Positions 16,594 through 26,202 of a stretch of 64,000 nucleotides of DNA are shown here, in pieces. The stretch spans positions 2,409,418 through 2,473,417 of the forward strand of contig NZ_CP009687.1 of assembly GCF_001042715.1 (NCBI RefSeq). Direction: 5' to 3'. The stretch comes from Clostridium aceticum. GTDB taxonomy: Bacteria > Bacillota > Clostridia > Peptostreptococcales > Natronincolaceae. Under the pieces are notes generated by a model. The model had not been told where the DNA came from. It worked only from the letters and a program-made list of their open reading frames with translations, and did not search any database. Every line of letters begins with the position of its first letter. Position 1 is the stretch's first letter. A program made the translations under genes and the position numbers.

Positions 16594-18384
16594 ATGAAAA
16601 GAAATTATTTTATAGCAATACTTGTATTTGTAATAGTATCCAGTCTAACTTTCTTTATAGGTATAAGGATAAATAACAGCTTTGGTATTTTAAAAAGCGG
16701 TGACACTTTTTCTGATCAGGGAGAGAACAATATATATTCTCTTACAAATTATCACTGGGATTCAAAAACTAATACTTACTACTTTGACTTAGTTAGAAAG
16801 AATGAAAATCAACAATTGGTACTTATCTATGGAAAATTGCCATCAGAAGTTTTAGTAAATGATACTGTTTTAGAGGAATCTTCATTCTTTTCAAGACTAT
16901 TACTTAGCTCCGATTGGTTTATCGATAACAAAATCAGTGTGGTTTTTAACACAAGTATAAATCCCAATAATACTCCTATATATATAACCACAACATCTAG
17001 TGCCGAAACTGCACTTTCAACCTTTAATATGATATTTGCTTTTAGCCTTGGAATAACATTTTTAATGTCTATATATGGACTCTCCCTTTATCGCCGTAAA
17101 AAAACAGAAAAATATCTATTATGGTTTGCTATTTATACCGCTGCACTGACTTTATGGAGTGTTCTTCCACTATTTGTTGGTACAGGGATAAATTTCTTGA
17201 GACACTATGTTTTTGCCTGGTGCGTAATTCTAGATATTGTCATATGCTTTAAAATGTTTGATATTAAGCTTCCTGGAGGTTTTAATATACTTTTGAGTAT
17301 AAGGGGTGTTATTTCTGTTTTAGTGTTATGGTCAATTATGGAAACTATTTTCCCTAAGTTGCACAGTGAAATTTATGTTTATAGCTTGTTCTTATTTTCT
17401 ATTGGAGTTCTCATATATGCCTGTGCTAATAGACAAAAGGGAGCATGGCTATTGATTTCAGGCCATGCATTAAGTCTAGGATTACGTATGGTTATACCCT
17501 TATCTTCTCTTTCATCATCAAGTGTAAGCTACCCTTTGCGTGCCTTACAGTTTTCAAAGTTTTTTAATATTCCATTTGCTTTTTGCTGTATGTTATTAAT
17601 AAATCATATTTTCGCTGAAAAATTTACTGAAGCTGAAATCCTTACTAAAGAATTAGAGCAAATAAACCATAATCTGGATAAAAAGGTTATGGAAGTCAAG
17701 CAGGCTTTGCAAGAACAGATGACCCGTCGACATAGTCTTATGATGAATATCTTTCATGATTTACGTACGCCATTATTTGTTATGCAAGGCTGTACTGAAA
17801 AAATTACTGAACAACCAGAGCTACTCGATACCGAATTACCTATAATAAGGGAAAGGTTAGATTTTACAAAACATCTAGTTGAAGATTTATTTTTAATGGC
17901 CAAACTTGAGGATAAGCAAGTAATTCTCGAGACAGATCGGGTTCCTATTGCAGACCTAATTAAAAATGTTGTAAGTGCGTGTAGTATAGAAGGAGAAAGT
18001 AAAAACATTTATATAGGAACAAAGTTGAAATGTGATTGTATTACTTGGGGAGACGAGTATCGTCTTAAACAGGCATTTCAAAATCTACTTCTAAATGCTA
18101 TATACTATACAAAACCAAATGGTAAGGTATATATATCTTTAAAAAAGGAAAGAAATACAGCCATTATATCCTTTACAGATACAGGTATTGGAATATCTCC
18201 ACAGGATATCGATAAAATATTTGACAGATATTATCGTATAAGTAGTAAAGAAAAGCACCAATCAACCGGCTTAGGACTTTCCATTGCACAAGAAATTATA
18301 CAACAACACCAAGGAAGCATTAGCGTTGATAGTCAACTAGGATTCGGTACAACCTTCACTGTTCATCTGCCTATAATCACTTAA
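16594..18384 (+). CDS. membrane sensor histidine kinase with 7TMR-DISM sensor
   Basis: 596 residues with ribosome site AGAGAGG. An N-terminal membrane anchor (about 7-24) precedes an extracellular beta-rich domain (to about 140). Seven membrane segments follow (about 147-345), the 7TMR-DISM arrangement, and then a short coiled coil (EAEILTKELEQINHNLDKK). The catalytic part has the HisKA phosphoacceptor in HDLRTP (about residue 388), N-box QNLLLNAIYYT, G1 DTGIGIS, F-box FDRYYR and G2 STGLGLSIAQE. It should autophosphorylate and pass phosphate to the divergent response regulator. The extracellular domain suggests a soluble ligand, unidentified. The hairpin at 18389-18439 follows the stop. Confidence 0.9.
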   Translation: MKRNYFIAILVFVIVSSLTFFIGIRINNSFGILKSGDTFSDQGENNIYSLTNYHWDSKTNTYYFDLVRKNENQQLVLIYGKLPSEVLVNDTVLEESSFFSRLLLSSDWFIDNKISVVFNTSINPNNTPIYITTTSSAETALSTFNMIFAFSLGITFLMSIYGLSLYRRKKTEKYLLWFAIYTAALTLWSVLPLFVGTGINFLRHYVFAWCVILDIVICFKMFDIKLPGGFNILLSIRGVISVLVLWSIMETIFPKLHSEIYVYSLFLFSIGVLIYACANRQKGAWLLISGHALSLGLRMVIPLSSLSSSSVSYPLRALQFSKFFNIPFAFCCMLLINHIFAEKFTEAEILTKELEQINHNLDKKVMEVKQALQEQMTRRHSLMMNIFHDLRTPLFVMQGCTEKITEQPELLDTELPIIRERLDFTKHLVEDLFLMAKLEDKQVILETDRVPIADLIKNVVSACSIEGESKNIYIGTKLKCDCITWGDEYRLKQAFQNLLLNAIYYTKPNGKVYISLKKERNTAIISFTDTGIGISPQDIDKIFDRYYRISSKEKHQSTGLGLSIAQEIIQQHQGSISVDSQLGFGTTFTVHLPIIT

Positions 18385-18388
18385 CTAC

Positions 18389-18439
18389 AAACAGGGCATT
18401 ATCTCTTAAATCACTAAGAAATAATACCCTTACCTGTTT
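18389..18439. terminator. hairpin between convergent kinase and ppdK genes
   Basis: AAACAGGGCATTATCTCTTA pairs imperfectly with TAAGAAATAATACCC plus CCTGTTT. It lies 5 bp after the kinase stop and about 70 bp from the ppdK stop, so it can end both transcripts. It is related in sequence to the hairpin at 5887-5925. Confidence 0.6.
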
Positions 18440-18506
18440 GTATACTAATTCCTCTAAACCCTTTATTTATAAGGATTCCAAAGATTTAAACATCCTTTTT
18501 AAATCC

Positions 18507-21140
18507 TTACTTCGCTTGTTCCTTGTTGATAATCGCCGCCCTCGCAGCAGCCAATCTAGCAACCGGCACACGGTAAGGTGAACAGGAAACGTAATCTAGC
18601 CCTAGTATATGGCAGAATTCTATAGAGTCAGGATCTCCTCCGTGCTCTCCACAAATCCCAAGCTTGATATTAGGTCTGGTTTCTTTACCTAGCTTAGAGG
18701 CAAGCTCCATCAGTTTACCTACACCTTTTCTATCAATCCTTTGGAAAGGATCTTTTTCTAGTATATTTTTTTCTCTATACTCCTTAATAAACTTCCCTGC
18801 ATCATCTCTAGAATATCCAAAGGTCATCTGTGTTAAGTCATTGGTGCCAAAGGAGAAAAATTCTGCCTCTGTAGCTATTTCATCTGCTGTAACAGCAGCT
18901 CTAGGAACTTCTATCATGGTTCCTACTAAATATTGAAGCGGGATTTCCTTTTCACTTAATACTTCTTTAGCAATTTTCAACACGATTTCCTTATTGTACT
19001 GAAGCTCTTTCAACTCACCCACTAATGGAATCATAATTTCCGGTACAACATCTATACCTTCTTCTTCCTTTACTATCACTGCCGCTTCTATGATAGCTCT
19101 TACCTGCATTTCATAAATTTCTGGATAAGTAACCGCCAAACGACATCCTCTATGTCCCAGCATAGGATTCATTTCCTTTAGGTCATTTACTACTCCTTGA
19201 AGCTGAGTAAAGGAAACTTGCATTTTTTGTGCCAATTGTTGAATATCTTCCTCCTCATGAGGTAAAAACTCGTGTAATGGTGGGTCCAGTAATCTAACAG
19301 TAACAGGTCTATTTCCCATTGCCTTGAAGATTTCTACAAAGTCTTCCCGCTGCATTGGTAATAGCTCTGCTAAGGCTTTTCTTCTTTCCTCTTCTGTTCT
19401 TGATAAAATCATCTTACGCATCACAAAAATCCTAGATTCCTCAAAGAACATATGCTCTGTTCTACATAGTCCAATACCCTCGGCACCAAATTCAATGGCT
19501 TGCTTCGTATCTCTTGGTGTATCAGCATTGGTTCTAATTTTTAAGGTTCTTATAGCATCCGCCCATGTCATTAACTCTAAAAAGTTATCTGTTAGCTGAG
19601 ATTCTTTTGTAGCTATTTCTCCCTCGTATACAATACCTTCATTACCATCTAGCGAAATATATTCTCCTTCATGGTATACTGTTTCACCTACCATAAAGAT
19701 TTTATTGGCTTCTTGAATCTTCATTTCTCCTGCTCCTGCGATACAACATTTACCCATACCTCTTGCTACTACCGCTGCATGAGAAGTCATTCCTCCTCTT
19801 GCCGTCAAAATACCCTGTGATGCCACCATACCTTCTATATCTTCTGGTGAGGTTTCAGCCCTCACCAGGATCGCTCTCTCTCCCCTATTGTTTGCCTCCA
19901 CTACATCCTCTGGAGTAAAATAGATTTTACCGGTAGCAGCTCCTGAAGAAGCCGGTAACCCTTTTGTAATAATTTTGCCCTTTTCTAACTCTTTTTCATC
20001 AAAGGCTGGATGCAGCAACTGTTCTACTTGTAGCGGGTCCACTCTTAAAATGGCTTCTTCTTTAGTTAATCTACCTTCCTTCACCATATCTACTGCTATA
20101 TTTACTGCAGCTAAAGCTGTTCTTTTACCGTTACGGGTCTGTAGTATATATAATTCTTGATTTTCTATAGTAAATTCAATATCCTGCATATCTGTGTAAT
20201 GCTCTTCTAAAAGGTTGGCAACTTCAAGAAATTTATCGTAAGCTTGTGGCATAGTATTTTGCAATTCAAGAATAGGCTTTGGTGTTCTAATTCCTGCTAC
20301 TACGTCCTCTCCTTGAGCATTCATCAAAAACTCTCCAAACAGTTTTTTCTCCCCAGTGGAAGGATCCCTCGTGAAGGCTACACCTGTCCCTGAAGTTTCT
20401 CCCATATTTCCAAATACCATAGATTGAATATTTACAGCAGTTCCCAAACTATGAGGAATATCATTGAGTTTTCTATAGACATTGGCTCTTGGATTGTTCC
20501 AAGACTTAAATACAGCCTCAATTGCCATAAATAACTGATCCTTCACATCTTGAGGAAAATCAGCGCGACACTCTTTTTTTACTATTGCTTTATATTTTTC
20601 TATAATGTCCTTCAAGTCTTCTGCAGTTAGATCTGTATCTTCTTCTACATTTTTTTCAACTTTCTTGTTATCTAAAATAGCATCAAATTTATATTTAGGA
20701 ATCTCTAATACAACATCCGAAAACATCTGTATAAAACGTCTATAGCTGTCATAGGCAAACCTTGGATTTGCAGTACCTTCTGCTAGCCCTTCAACGGAAG
20801 CATCATTTAGACCTAGGTTTAATATGGTGTCCATCATTCCAGGCATAGATATAGCACTACCAGAACGAACGGATACCAATAAAGGATTTTTAACAGCTCC
20901 CAATTTTTTTCCCATTTTTTCTTCTAATTCTGCTAAATGTTGTAAGGTCTCTTCCTTCAAGCCATTCCACAACTTAGCGCCTTCTTCGTAGTACTGATTA
21001 CACGCTTCTGTTGTTACAGTAAAGCCACTGGGAACAGGTAAGCCAATTCTGGTCATTTCTGCCAAATTAGCACCTTTTCCACCTAGTAATGATTTCATCC
21101 CAGCGGTTCCCTCATGGAAACCGTATACAAACTTTTTCAT
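18507..21140 (-). CDS. ppdK: pyruvate, phosphate dikinase
   Basis: 877 residues, the normal length. It interconverts pyruvate, ATP and phosphate with phosphoenolpyruvate, AMP and pyrophosphate in the cytosol. The N-terminal ATP-grasp domain starts at GGKGANLAEMTRIGLPVPSG. The swivelling phosphohistidine domain has GGMTSHAAVVARGMGKCC, with the catalytic histidine near residue 455 and the regulatory threonine two residues before it. The C-terminal PEP-binding barrel has GICGEHGGDP with the acid-base cysteine. The gene follows ppsR and the ccpN-type regulator on the same strand, which is the known regulatory set: PpsR phosphorylates and dephosphorylates that threonine. In Clostridia the enzyme often works glycolytically, using PPi. 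Confidence 0.97.
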   Translation of the reverse strand: MKKFVYGFHEGTAGMKSLLGGKGANLAEMTRIGLPVPSGFTVTTEACNQYYEEGAKLWNGLKEETLQHLAELEEKMGKKLGAVKNPLLVSVRSGSAISMPGMMDTILNLGLNDASVEGLAEGTANPRFAYDSYRRFIQMFSDVVLEIPKYKFDAILDNKKVEKNVEEDTDLTAEDLKDIIEKYKAIVKKECRADFPQDVKDQLFMAIEAVFKSWNNPRANVYRKLNDIPHSLGTAVNIQSMVFGNMGETSGTGVAFTRDPSTGEKKLFGEFLMNAQGEDVVAGIRTPKPILELQNTMPQAYDKFLEVANLLEEHYTDMQDIEFTIENQELYILQTRNGKRTALAAVNIAVDMVKEGRLTKEEAILRVDPLQVEQLLHPAFDEKELEKGKIITKGLPASSGAATGKIYFTPEDVVEANNRGERAILVRAETSPEDIEGMVASQGILTARGGMTSHAAVVARGMGKCCIAGAGEMKIQEANKIFMVGETVYHEGEYISLDGNEGIVYEGEIATKESQLTDNFLELMTWADAIRTLKIRTNADTPRDTKQAIEFGAEGIGLCRTEHMFFEESRIFVMRKMILSRTEEERRKALAELLPMQREDFVEIFKAMGNRPVTVRLLDPPLHEFLPHEEEDIQQLAQKMQVSFTQLQGVVNDLKEMNPMLGHRGCRLAVTYPEIYEMQVRAIIEAAVIVKEEEGIDVVPEIMIPLVGELKELQYNKEIVLKIAKEVLSEKEIPLQYLVGTMIEVPRAAVTADEIATEAEFFSFGTNDLTQMTFGYSRDDAGKFIKEYREKNILEKDPFQRIDRKGVGKLMELASKLGKETRPNIKLGICGEHGGDPDSIEFCHILGLDYVSCSPYRVPVARLAAARAAIINKEQAK

Positions 21141-21283
21141 GAACTACACCCCCGCTTTATGTAATTATTTTTTAATATTATCATGAAATTACTAACATCA
21201 ATCTAATTTATCACTTATCATACTGAAAAGAAGCTTTTAAATCATCAATTTAAGTTTATACTATGATTTCTTAACAAGACTTT

Positions 21284-22117
21284 TTATTTTCCATTGGTTA
21301 GTTTATAGCCAATCTCCCTAAGTATTTCTAGAATAATGCTGGCACTTTCTTCTACCGCTTTTGTGGAAACATCGATGACTGGACATCCTAGTCTTTTCAT
21401 AATATTGTCAGCATATTCTAACTCTTCTAAAATTCTTTCTATGCTGGCATAATTGGCTTCACTTTTTAGTCCCAGTGCCTTTAATCTTTCTTGCCGAATT
21501 TCAATAAGTTTCATAGGATTCGTAGTTAAGCCTATGATTTTTTTAGAAGGCACATCATATAATTCTTTAGGCGGTGTTACCTCTGGCACCAAAGGTACAT
21601 TAGCAACCTTTAGGTTTTTATGAGCTAAGTACATACTTAATGGTGTTTTAGAAGTTCTAGAAATTCCTATTAGAACGATATCAGCTTTTTTTAATCCTCT
21701 AGGATCTTTACCATCATCATACTTTACTGCAAATTCAATAGCCTCTACCTTCTTGAAGTACTTTTCATCCAATTTTCTTATAAGTCCTGGTTCTCTTTTA
21801 GGGACTGCACCAAGTACACCGCCGAATCCCGCTATAACAGGTGACATAATATCAATACTAGGGATATTCAATCTAGCGGTTTCTTCTATTAAATAATCCT
21901 TTAACTCCTGTACCACCATGGTAAATACTACAACTGATCTTCCTTGTTTGGCCTCTTCCAGCATTTCCATAATCTGCTGTTTTTCATTTATAAAAGGAAA
22001 TCTCCTTATTTCATAGTCCTGAAATACAAATTGACTAATAGCAGCCTTTGCCACTTGTTCAGCAGTTTCTCCTATAGAGTCTGATACAAGATATATCAGT
22101 AAATTCTCTTGATTCAT
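21284..22117 (-). CDS. ppsR: PPDK regulatory kinase/phosphorylase (DUF299)
   Basis: 277 residues, normal for the DUF299 family. It inactivates PPDK by ADP-dependent phosphorylation of the active-site threonine and reactivates it by phosphate-dependent dephosphorylation. The start is typical (LIYLVSDSIGETAEQVAKA). The P-loop-like GISRTSKTPLSMYLA motif is intact at about residues 150-165, and the C-terminal CPVIDVSTKAVEE segment is present. It lies between the CcpN-like gene (10 bp gap) and ppdK (143 bp gap), so enzyme, modifier and transcriptional regulator are together. Confidence 0.95.
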   Translation of the reverse strand: MNQENLLIYLVSDSIGETAEQVAKAAISQFVFQDYEIRRFPFINEKQQIMEMLEEAKQGRSVVVFTMVVQELKDYLIEETARLNIPSIDIMSPVIAGFGGVLGAVPKREPGLIRKLDEKYFKKVEAIEFAVKYDDGKDPRGLKKADIVLIGISRTSKTPLSMYLAHKNLKVANVPLVPEVTPPKELYDVPSKKIIGLTTNPMKLIEIRQERLKALGLKSEANYASIERILEELEYADNIMKRLGCPVIDVSTKAVEESASIILEILREIGYKLTNGK

Positions 22118-22127
22118 AAAACTCCTC

Positions 22128-22765
22128 CTACTCTTTGCAAAGTTCTACAAGTAATTTTGTCATATTGCTTTTAGAAATTTTTCCTACTACCTTCAACTTT
22201 TGTTTCTCATGCCTCATGACTTTTTCTACAACTGGTAGACTATCCACTTCATGTTCTACGATTTTACTTGCCGCCACCAGCACATCTTCTTCTGGTGAAG
22301 TTGTAGCTATATTCGGCATACGGGTCATAATCATAGCTACTGGTACTTTATTTATGTCAATGGTCCCTATTGCATTTTTTAAAAAATCTTTCCGAGATAT
22401 CACACCTACTAAAGAACCATCTGAAACTACATAGATAGAACTAGTATCCTCTAAAAACATGGTTACAATAGCATTGTAGACCGACATATCCTCTGTAACC
22501 ACCACTGGTATTGACATGATATCTTTTACTTTGATCCCCTTAATTTCCTGAGATATAAGATTTATATCTGGTTTTCCACTATAAAAGTAACCCACCTTCG
22601 GTCTTGCATCCAAAGTGCCCGACATGGTTAATATGGCTAAATCCGGGCGGAGGGTTGCTCTTGTGACCTTTAGTAACTCCGCAATCTCTTGACTTGTTAT
22701 AGGCTCACTTTCCTGTACGATCTTTATAATTTTTTTTGTCTTGTTGTAAACTCTATAGGTATCAC
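22128..22765 (-). pseudogene. ccpN: CcpN-type HTH/CBS regulator, apparently frameshifted in an A8 run
   Basis: The largest clean frame (22128-22625) begins at an ATG inside a conserved stretch (ILTMSG) and encodes two CBS domains. The stretch before it in the same frame (QEIAELLKVTRATLRPDL) is the expected winged helix, but no start codon exists in that frame. The true N-terminus (GTG at 22765, then IPIEFTTRQKK) is in another frame and meets TTA TAA right after eight A residues (22730-22737). A -1 shift on A-AAA-AAA restores a full protein of about 212 residues, the length of Bacillus CcpN. It could be a sequencing error, a real inactivation, or slippage-based expression. CcpN homologues repress gluconeogenic genes and sense energy state through CBS-bound nucleotides. 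Confidence 0.75.
22730..22737 (-). other. A8 homopolymer, possible slippage site
   Basis: On the minus strand C-A8-TTATAA: the zero frame reads CAA AAA AAA TTA TAA and stops, while the -1 frame continues into the HTH and CBS domains. The heptamer A-AAA-AAA is a recognised slippery sequence for ribosomes and for RNA polymerase. Confidence 0.6.
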
Positions 22766-22883
22766 CTCGTATGTGTTACTCTATTTAATATATATGTTAT
22801 ACTATATAAATAATTTACCACATTTAAATTAGTTTTGCTATAGTAATTTTGTGTTATACATAAAAAAATTTTCTGTTATATAC

Positions 22884-22919
22884 AAAAATCAGTTGAGATT
22901 AGCATGCCAACTGATTTTT
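22884..22919 (-). terminator. glyQS terminator
   Basis: AAAAATCAGTTG and CAACTGATTTTT form a perfect 12-bp stem 13 bp beyond the glyQS stop. The minus-strand RNA ends in ATTTTTG. Confidence 0.85.
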
Positions 22920-22931
22920 GCTTTATTTCAA

Positions 22932-24329
22932 TTAATATTTTAGTTTTTCTTCTAAATAATTTTCCAATTGATCTATAGAGATTCTTTCCTGCTGCATTGT
23001 ATCTCGATCTCTGATCGTTACACAATTGTCCTCTAATGAATCATAATCAAAAGTTATACAATAAGGTGTACCTATTTCGTCATGGCGGCGATATCTTTTA
23101 CCAATACTTCCTGCTTCATCATAGTCCACCATATATTTTTCTGATAATTTCTCAAACAACTTTAATGTTTCTTCCTTTAGTTTCTTTGTTAACGGAAACA
23201 CCGCTACTTTAAAAGGAGCTAGTGCAGGGTGCAGTTTTAGAACAACCCTTGTATCATTTTCATCGATGACTTCTTCCTCATAGGCATCTACTAAAAATGC
23301 CAGTGTTACTCTATCTGCGCCTAAAGAAGGCTCAATACAATAAGGTACATACTTTTCATTGGTTACTGGGTCTTGATAAGTGAAATCTACACCTGAATGT
23401 TGACTGTGCTGCTTAAGGTCAAAATCTGTTCTGTCGGCTATACCCCATAACTCTCCCCAGCCAAAAGGAAATTTAAATTCAATATCTACAGTAGCGTTAC
23501 TGTAGTGGGAAAGTTCTTCTTGAGAGTGTTCCCTTAACTTGATATTTTCTTCCCTCATGTTTAAATCAAGCAACCAGTTTTTACAATATTTTAGCCAGTA
23601 ATCAAACCACTGTAAATCTTCCCCTGGCTTACAGAAGAATTCTAATTCCATTTGTTCAAATTCTCTTGTTCTAAAGGTGAAATTTCCTGGTGTAATTTCA
23701 TTTCTAAAGGATTTACCGATTTGTCCAATACCAAAAGGAACCTTCTTTCTAGAAGTTCTTAAGACATTTTTAAAGTTCACAAAAATTCCTTGAGCTGTTT
23801 CTGGTCTCAAGTAAATCTGTGTGCTACTATCCTCTGTTACCCCTTGAAAAGTTTTAAACATAAGATTAAATTGACGGATATCTGTGTATTCATCGGCGCC
23901 ACACTCTGGACAATGAATTTCTTTTTCCGTGATAAATGCCTTCATTTTCTCATTGCTCCAACCGTCAACTGCCTCTTCTCCTTGGTCTTCTCCCTTCGTA
24001 AATAAATAATCCTCTATCAATTTATCTGCTCTAAATCTAGCTTTACATTTCTTGCAGTCCATTAAAGGATCACTGAATCCCCCTACATGACCAGATGCCA
24101 CCCATGTTTGAGAATTCATCAGTATAGCTGCATCTAATCCAACATTATAGGGACTTTGTTGAATAAACTTTTTCCACCATGCTTTTTTTACATTATTTTT
24201 TAACTCTACTCCTAGTGGACCATAATCCCATGTATTTGCCAAACCTCCATATATCTCAGAACCAGGAAAGATAAACCCTCTAGATTTTGCTAAAGATACG
24301 ATTTTTTCCATTGTCTTTTCCTTTGTCAT
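22932..24329 (-). CDS. glyQS: glycyl-tRNA synthetase, single-chain dimeric type
   Basis: 465 residues, the eukaryotic/archaeal-like class II enzyme (alpha2), not the bacterial GlyQ/GlyS tetramer. It charges tRNA-Gly in the cytosol. The N-terminal part has [22 protein letters not shown] and a zinc site made of CKKC (about 91-94) and CPEC (about 138-141). Class II motif 2 is [19 protein letters not shown] and motif 3 is in the [10 protein letters not shown] region. The C-terminal anticodon-binding domain starts near [15 protein letters not shown]-specific T-box leader precedes the gene and a strong terminator follows it. Confidence 0.97.
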   Translation of the reverse strand: MTKEKTMEKIVSLAKSRGFIFPGSEIYGGLANTWDYGPLGVELKNNVKKAWWKKFIQQSPYNVGLDAAILMNSQTWVASGHVGGFSDPLMDCKKCKARFRADKLIEDYLFTKGEDQGEEAVDGWSNEKMKAFITEKEIHCPECGADEYTDIRQFNLMFKTFQGVTEDSSTQIYLRPETAQGIFVNFKNVLRTSRKKVPFGIGQIGKSFRNEITPGNFTFRTREFEQMELEFFCKPGEDLQWFDYWLKYCKNWLLDLNMREENIKLREHSQEELSHYSNATVDIEFKFPFGWGELWGIADRTDFDLKQHSQHSGVDFTYQDPVTNEKYVPYCIEPSLGADRVTLAFLVDAYEEEVIDENDTRVVLKLHPALAPFKVAVFPLTKKLKEETLKLFEKLSEKYMVDYDEAGSIGKRYRRHDEIGTPYCITFDYDSLEDNCVTIRDRDTMQQERISIDQLENYLEEKLKY

Positions 24330-24355
24330 AATAACGCCTCCTATTGAATTTTTTT

Positions 24356-24600
24356 TAAAAAAATAAAGCCCTCCATCCCTAAAATTAGGGACGAAAGACT
24401 TTTCTTCCGCGGTTCCACCCTAGTTGATACATATTGTATCCACTTTGTGTAATTTAGCTCAAAAGTGCCCTTCATTGATGAACCACACTGGGCTTTCACT
24501 TTCCCCAGCTCGCTTAAGTGTTCTTTTCAACTACTCCTCTTTCTCATTGCTGTTATGTTATAGATAGCTATCTAAAGATATATCTATATATTTTTAATAT
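24356..24600 (-). promoter_or_regulatory. T-box riboswitch (glycine, GGC specifier)
   Basis: The minus-strand leader contains the canonical T-box AGGGTGGAACCGCG (24421-24408). It also has the stem I GCGAGC-TGGGGA-type element (about 24500-24515) and a specifier loop in GAA-GGC-AC, with glycine codon GGC at 24469-24467. A Rho-independent terminator follows at about 24356-24400, built on TCCCT/AGGGA and flanked by AAAG and CTTT, then T residues. Uncharged tRNA-Gly pairing with specifier and T-box would favour antitermination of glyQS. Confidence 0.95.
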
Positions 24601-24640
24601 AAAATTTATCAAATAAACTTAATATTGTCAATAGAATTTT

Positions 24641-25144
24641 TTAAAAATCTGCTCCGCTTTGATCCAAATCATCTAAAATATCATCTATATCTTCTTTTGT
24701 TGGATCACCCTTCATCATATTTTTAAAGTCCCCGACTTTTTCTTCCGCAATTTCGTTTAAGTCCAGCACCTTCCCATCGTTTTGCACAATCTCAATCTTG
24801 GTCTTTGTCACCAATGCAGCAGAAATGCCAAGTAATGAAGCTAGCGGTGCCAAAACAACACCTATAGCACCGGCGGTTATGGGAATGTTTAGCATCACTT
24901 CGTCGTCTTTTTTTAAAATGACTCTTGTAACATTTCCTTTTTCAATCACTCGCTTTAATTTTTCAATAATTTCATTTCCAGTGGCCCCCATATTTTTTGT
25001 CCACTTACTAGTACTTTCTTCTTCTAAAGAAATAAGGGCTTCTACCACATCTCCACCTGCGTTTTCTAAAGCTTCTTTTGCCTTCTTATAAGATACTCCG
25101 GTCCTCTCTCTTATAACGTCAATGTTTTCAAGATTAATATCCAT
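24641..25144 (-). CDS. DUF4342 protein with UBA-like N-terminus
   Basis: 167 residues from the ATG at 25144, where GAGAGGAG lies nine bases upstream; a longer frame to 25198 overlaps recO and has no site. Residues 1-45 form a UBA/TS-N-like three-helix fold (DVIRERTGVSYKKAKEALENAGGDVVEAL), as in EF-Ts. Residues 75-135 hold a DUF4342 domain with a hydrophobic hairpin (ITAGAIGVVLAPLASLLGI) that could insert into a membrane. The tail is acidic. Function unknown. It lies 16 bp downstream of recO, and the position between recO and glyQS recurs in related Clostridia as far as I recall. Confidence 0.8.
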   Translation of the reverse strand: MDINLENIDVIRERTGVSYKKAKEALENAGGDVVEALISLEEESTSKWTKNMGATGNEIIEKLKRVIEKGNVTRVILKKDDEVMLNIPITAGAIGVVLAPLASLLGISAALVTKTKIEIVQNDGKVLDLNEIAEEKVGDFKNMMKGDPTKEDIDDILDDLDQSGADF

Positions 25145-25160
25145 AGATTTTTTCTCCTCT

Positions 25161-25901
25161 CTATAGTTTTTCAGCAAGCTCAAGGCTTTTAAAATCATAT
25201 TTATTAATATGTACTAATATATACTGTTTTAACAATTTTTTTAATGCCTCATTTAAGAAGTCACTTATTTTCAACTTGTGTATTTCCGTAATCTCTTTGG
25301 TTTGTAAGTATTTCGCTAGCCTTAGGGTTATTTCAGAAATTTTCATAGCATAAGGGTCCACAGAAAAACAATTCTCACACAAAAGGCCTCCCTCCTGAGA
25401 ACTAAATTTCCAAGAAGCTGAGGTTGTTTTATTACAAGAAACACAGCAGTGAAACTCTGGTTTAAAACCACAATAATTGAGAAAATTCATTTCAAAGCTT
25501 CTAACAATGGTATTGATTTCTATATCTGATTTTGTCATAAGATACAGTGTTTTTCCTAATAGATTAAACATTCTATTGTTGGTTTGTCCTTCAATCGTAA
25601 CAGCTTCTATCAACTCTACCAAATAAGAGGCATAGGAAAGTCTTTTTACATCTTCCCTTAATTTATAAAAAATCTCCTTAGGCTCACACTGGGTAACCGT
25701 GTATAAATTTTTTCCTCTATATAGTAGAAAATCGCTATAGCAAAAAGGCTGTACCCCTGCTATTAAAGCACTTTTAGGTTTTTGTGCTCCCTTTGCTATA
25801 GCATTGATTTTTCCTAGCTTCCTGGAAAAGATGACTAACATACTATCAGATTCCCCATATTTTCTACTTTTTAAAACAAAACCTTCTGTTTTTACAATCA
25901 T
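25161..25901 (-). CDS. recO: DNA repair protein RecO
   Basis: 246 residues. RecO binds single-stranded DNA and SSB and helps RecR load RecA at gaps in recombinational repair. The N-terminal OB fold starts [21 protein letters not shown]. The helical C-terminal domain contains a four-cysteine zinc site (CVSC and CENC, about residues 150-182), usual in Firmicute RecO. It lies in the order era, yqzL, recO known from Bacillus. Confidence 0.95.
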   Translation of the reverse strand: MIVKTEGFVLKSRKYGESDSMLVIFSRKLGKINAIAKGAQKPKSALIAGVQPFCYSDFLLYRGKNLYTVTQCEPKEIFYKLREDVKRLSYASYLVELIEAVTIEGQTNNRMFNLLGKTLYLMTKSDIEINTIVRSFEMNFLNYCGFKPEFHCCVSCNKTTSASWKFSSQEGGLLCENCFSVDPYAMKISEITLRLAKYLQTKEITEIHKLKISDFLNEALKKLLKQYILVHINKYDFKSLELAEKL

Positions 25902-25929
25902 TCTATTAATCTCCCAAATATTTAAATCC

Positions 25930-26091
25930 TTAACACAAAGAGTTTGTTTGTATGGATTCTAGTAACTGCACTTCTGGTATAACAGTATCCTCTTCCTTCG
26001 ATTGTATATAATCCTTATACGCTTTACAATATAAGTATGCTTCAATGTTACCGGTTTTTTTAAATATGTTCCACATTTTTTTATTTAACAT
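25930..26091 (-). CDS. yqzL: YqzL family small protein
   Basis: 53 residues from the ATG at 26091, with ribosome site AGGGGA seven bases upstream. The sequence starts [19 protein letters not shown] and has the family's MW..F..TG.IEAYL.Y pattern. It lies between era and recO exactly as yqzL does in Bacillus subtilis. The C-terminal extension after residue 30 is longer than in Bacillus. Function unknown; it is often missed because of its size. Confidence 0.85.
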   Translation of the reverse strand: MLNKKMWNIFKKTGNIEAYLYCKAYKDYIQSKEEDTVIPEVQLLESIQTNSLC

Positions 26092-26202
26092 GAAAAGTCC
26101 CCTTTCATCTTTTTTGGAAGTTACGTTATTAAATTCTTCCTTAATTATATTTTTTAGATTTAAGGGAACTTATATGCATTGAAAATTTTGTAATTGTTTT
26201 TT

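Noticed and set aside
22432-22625. The ATG at 22625 as the real start of the CBS protein
   Set aside because: The residues directly before it (RATLRPDLAILT) are the conserved recognition region of the CcpN winged helix, and no ribosome site precedes that ATG.
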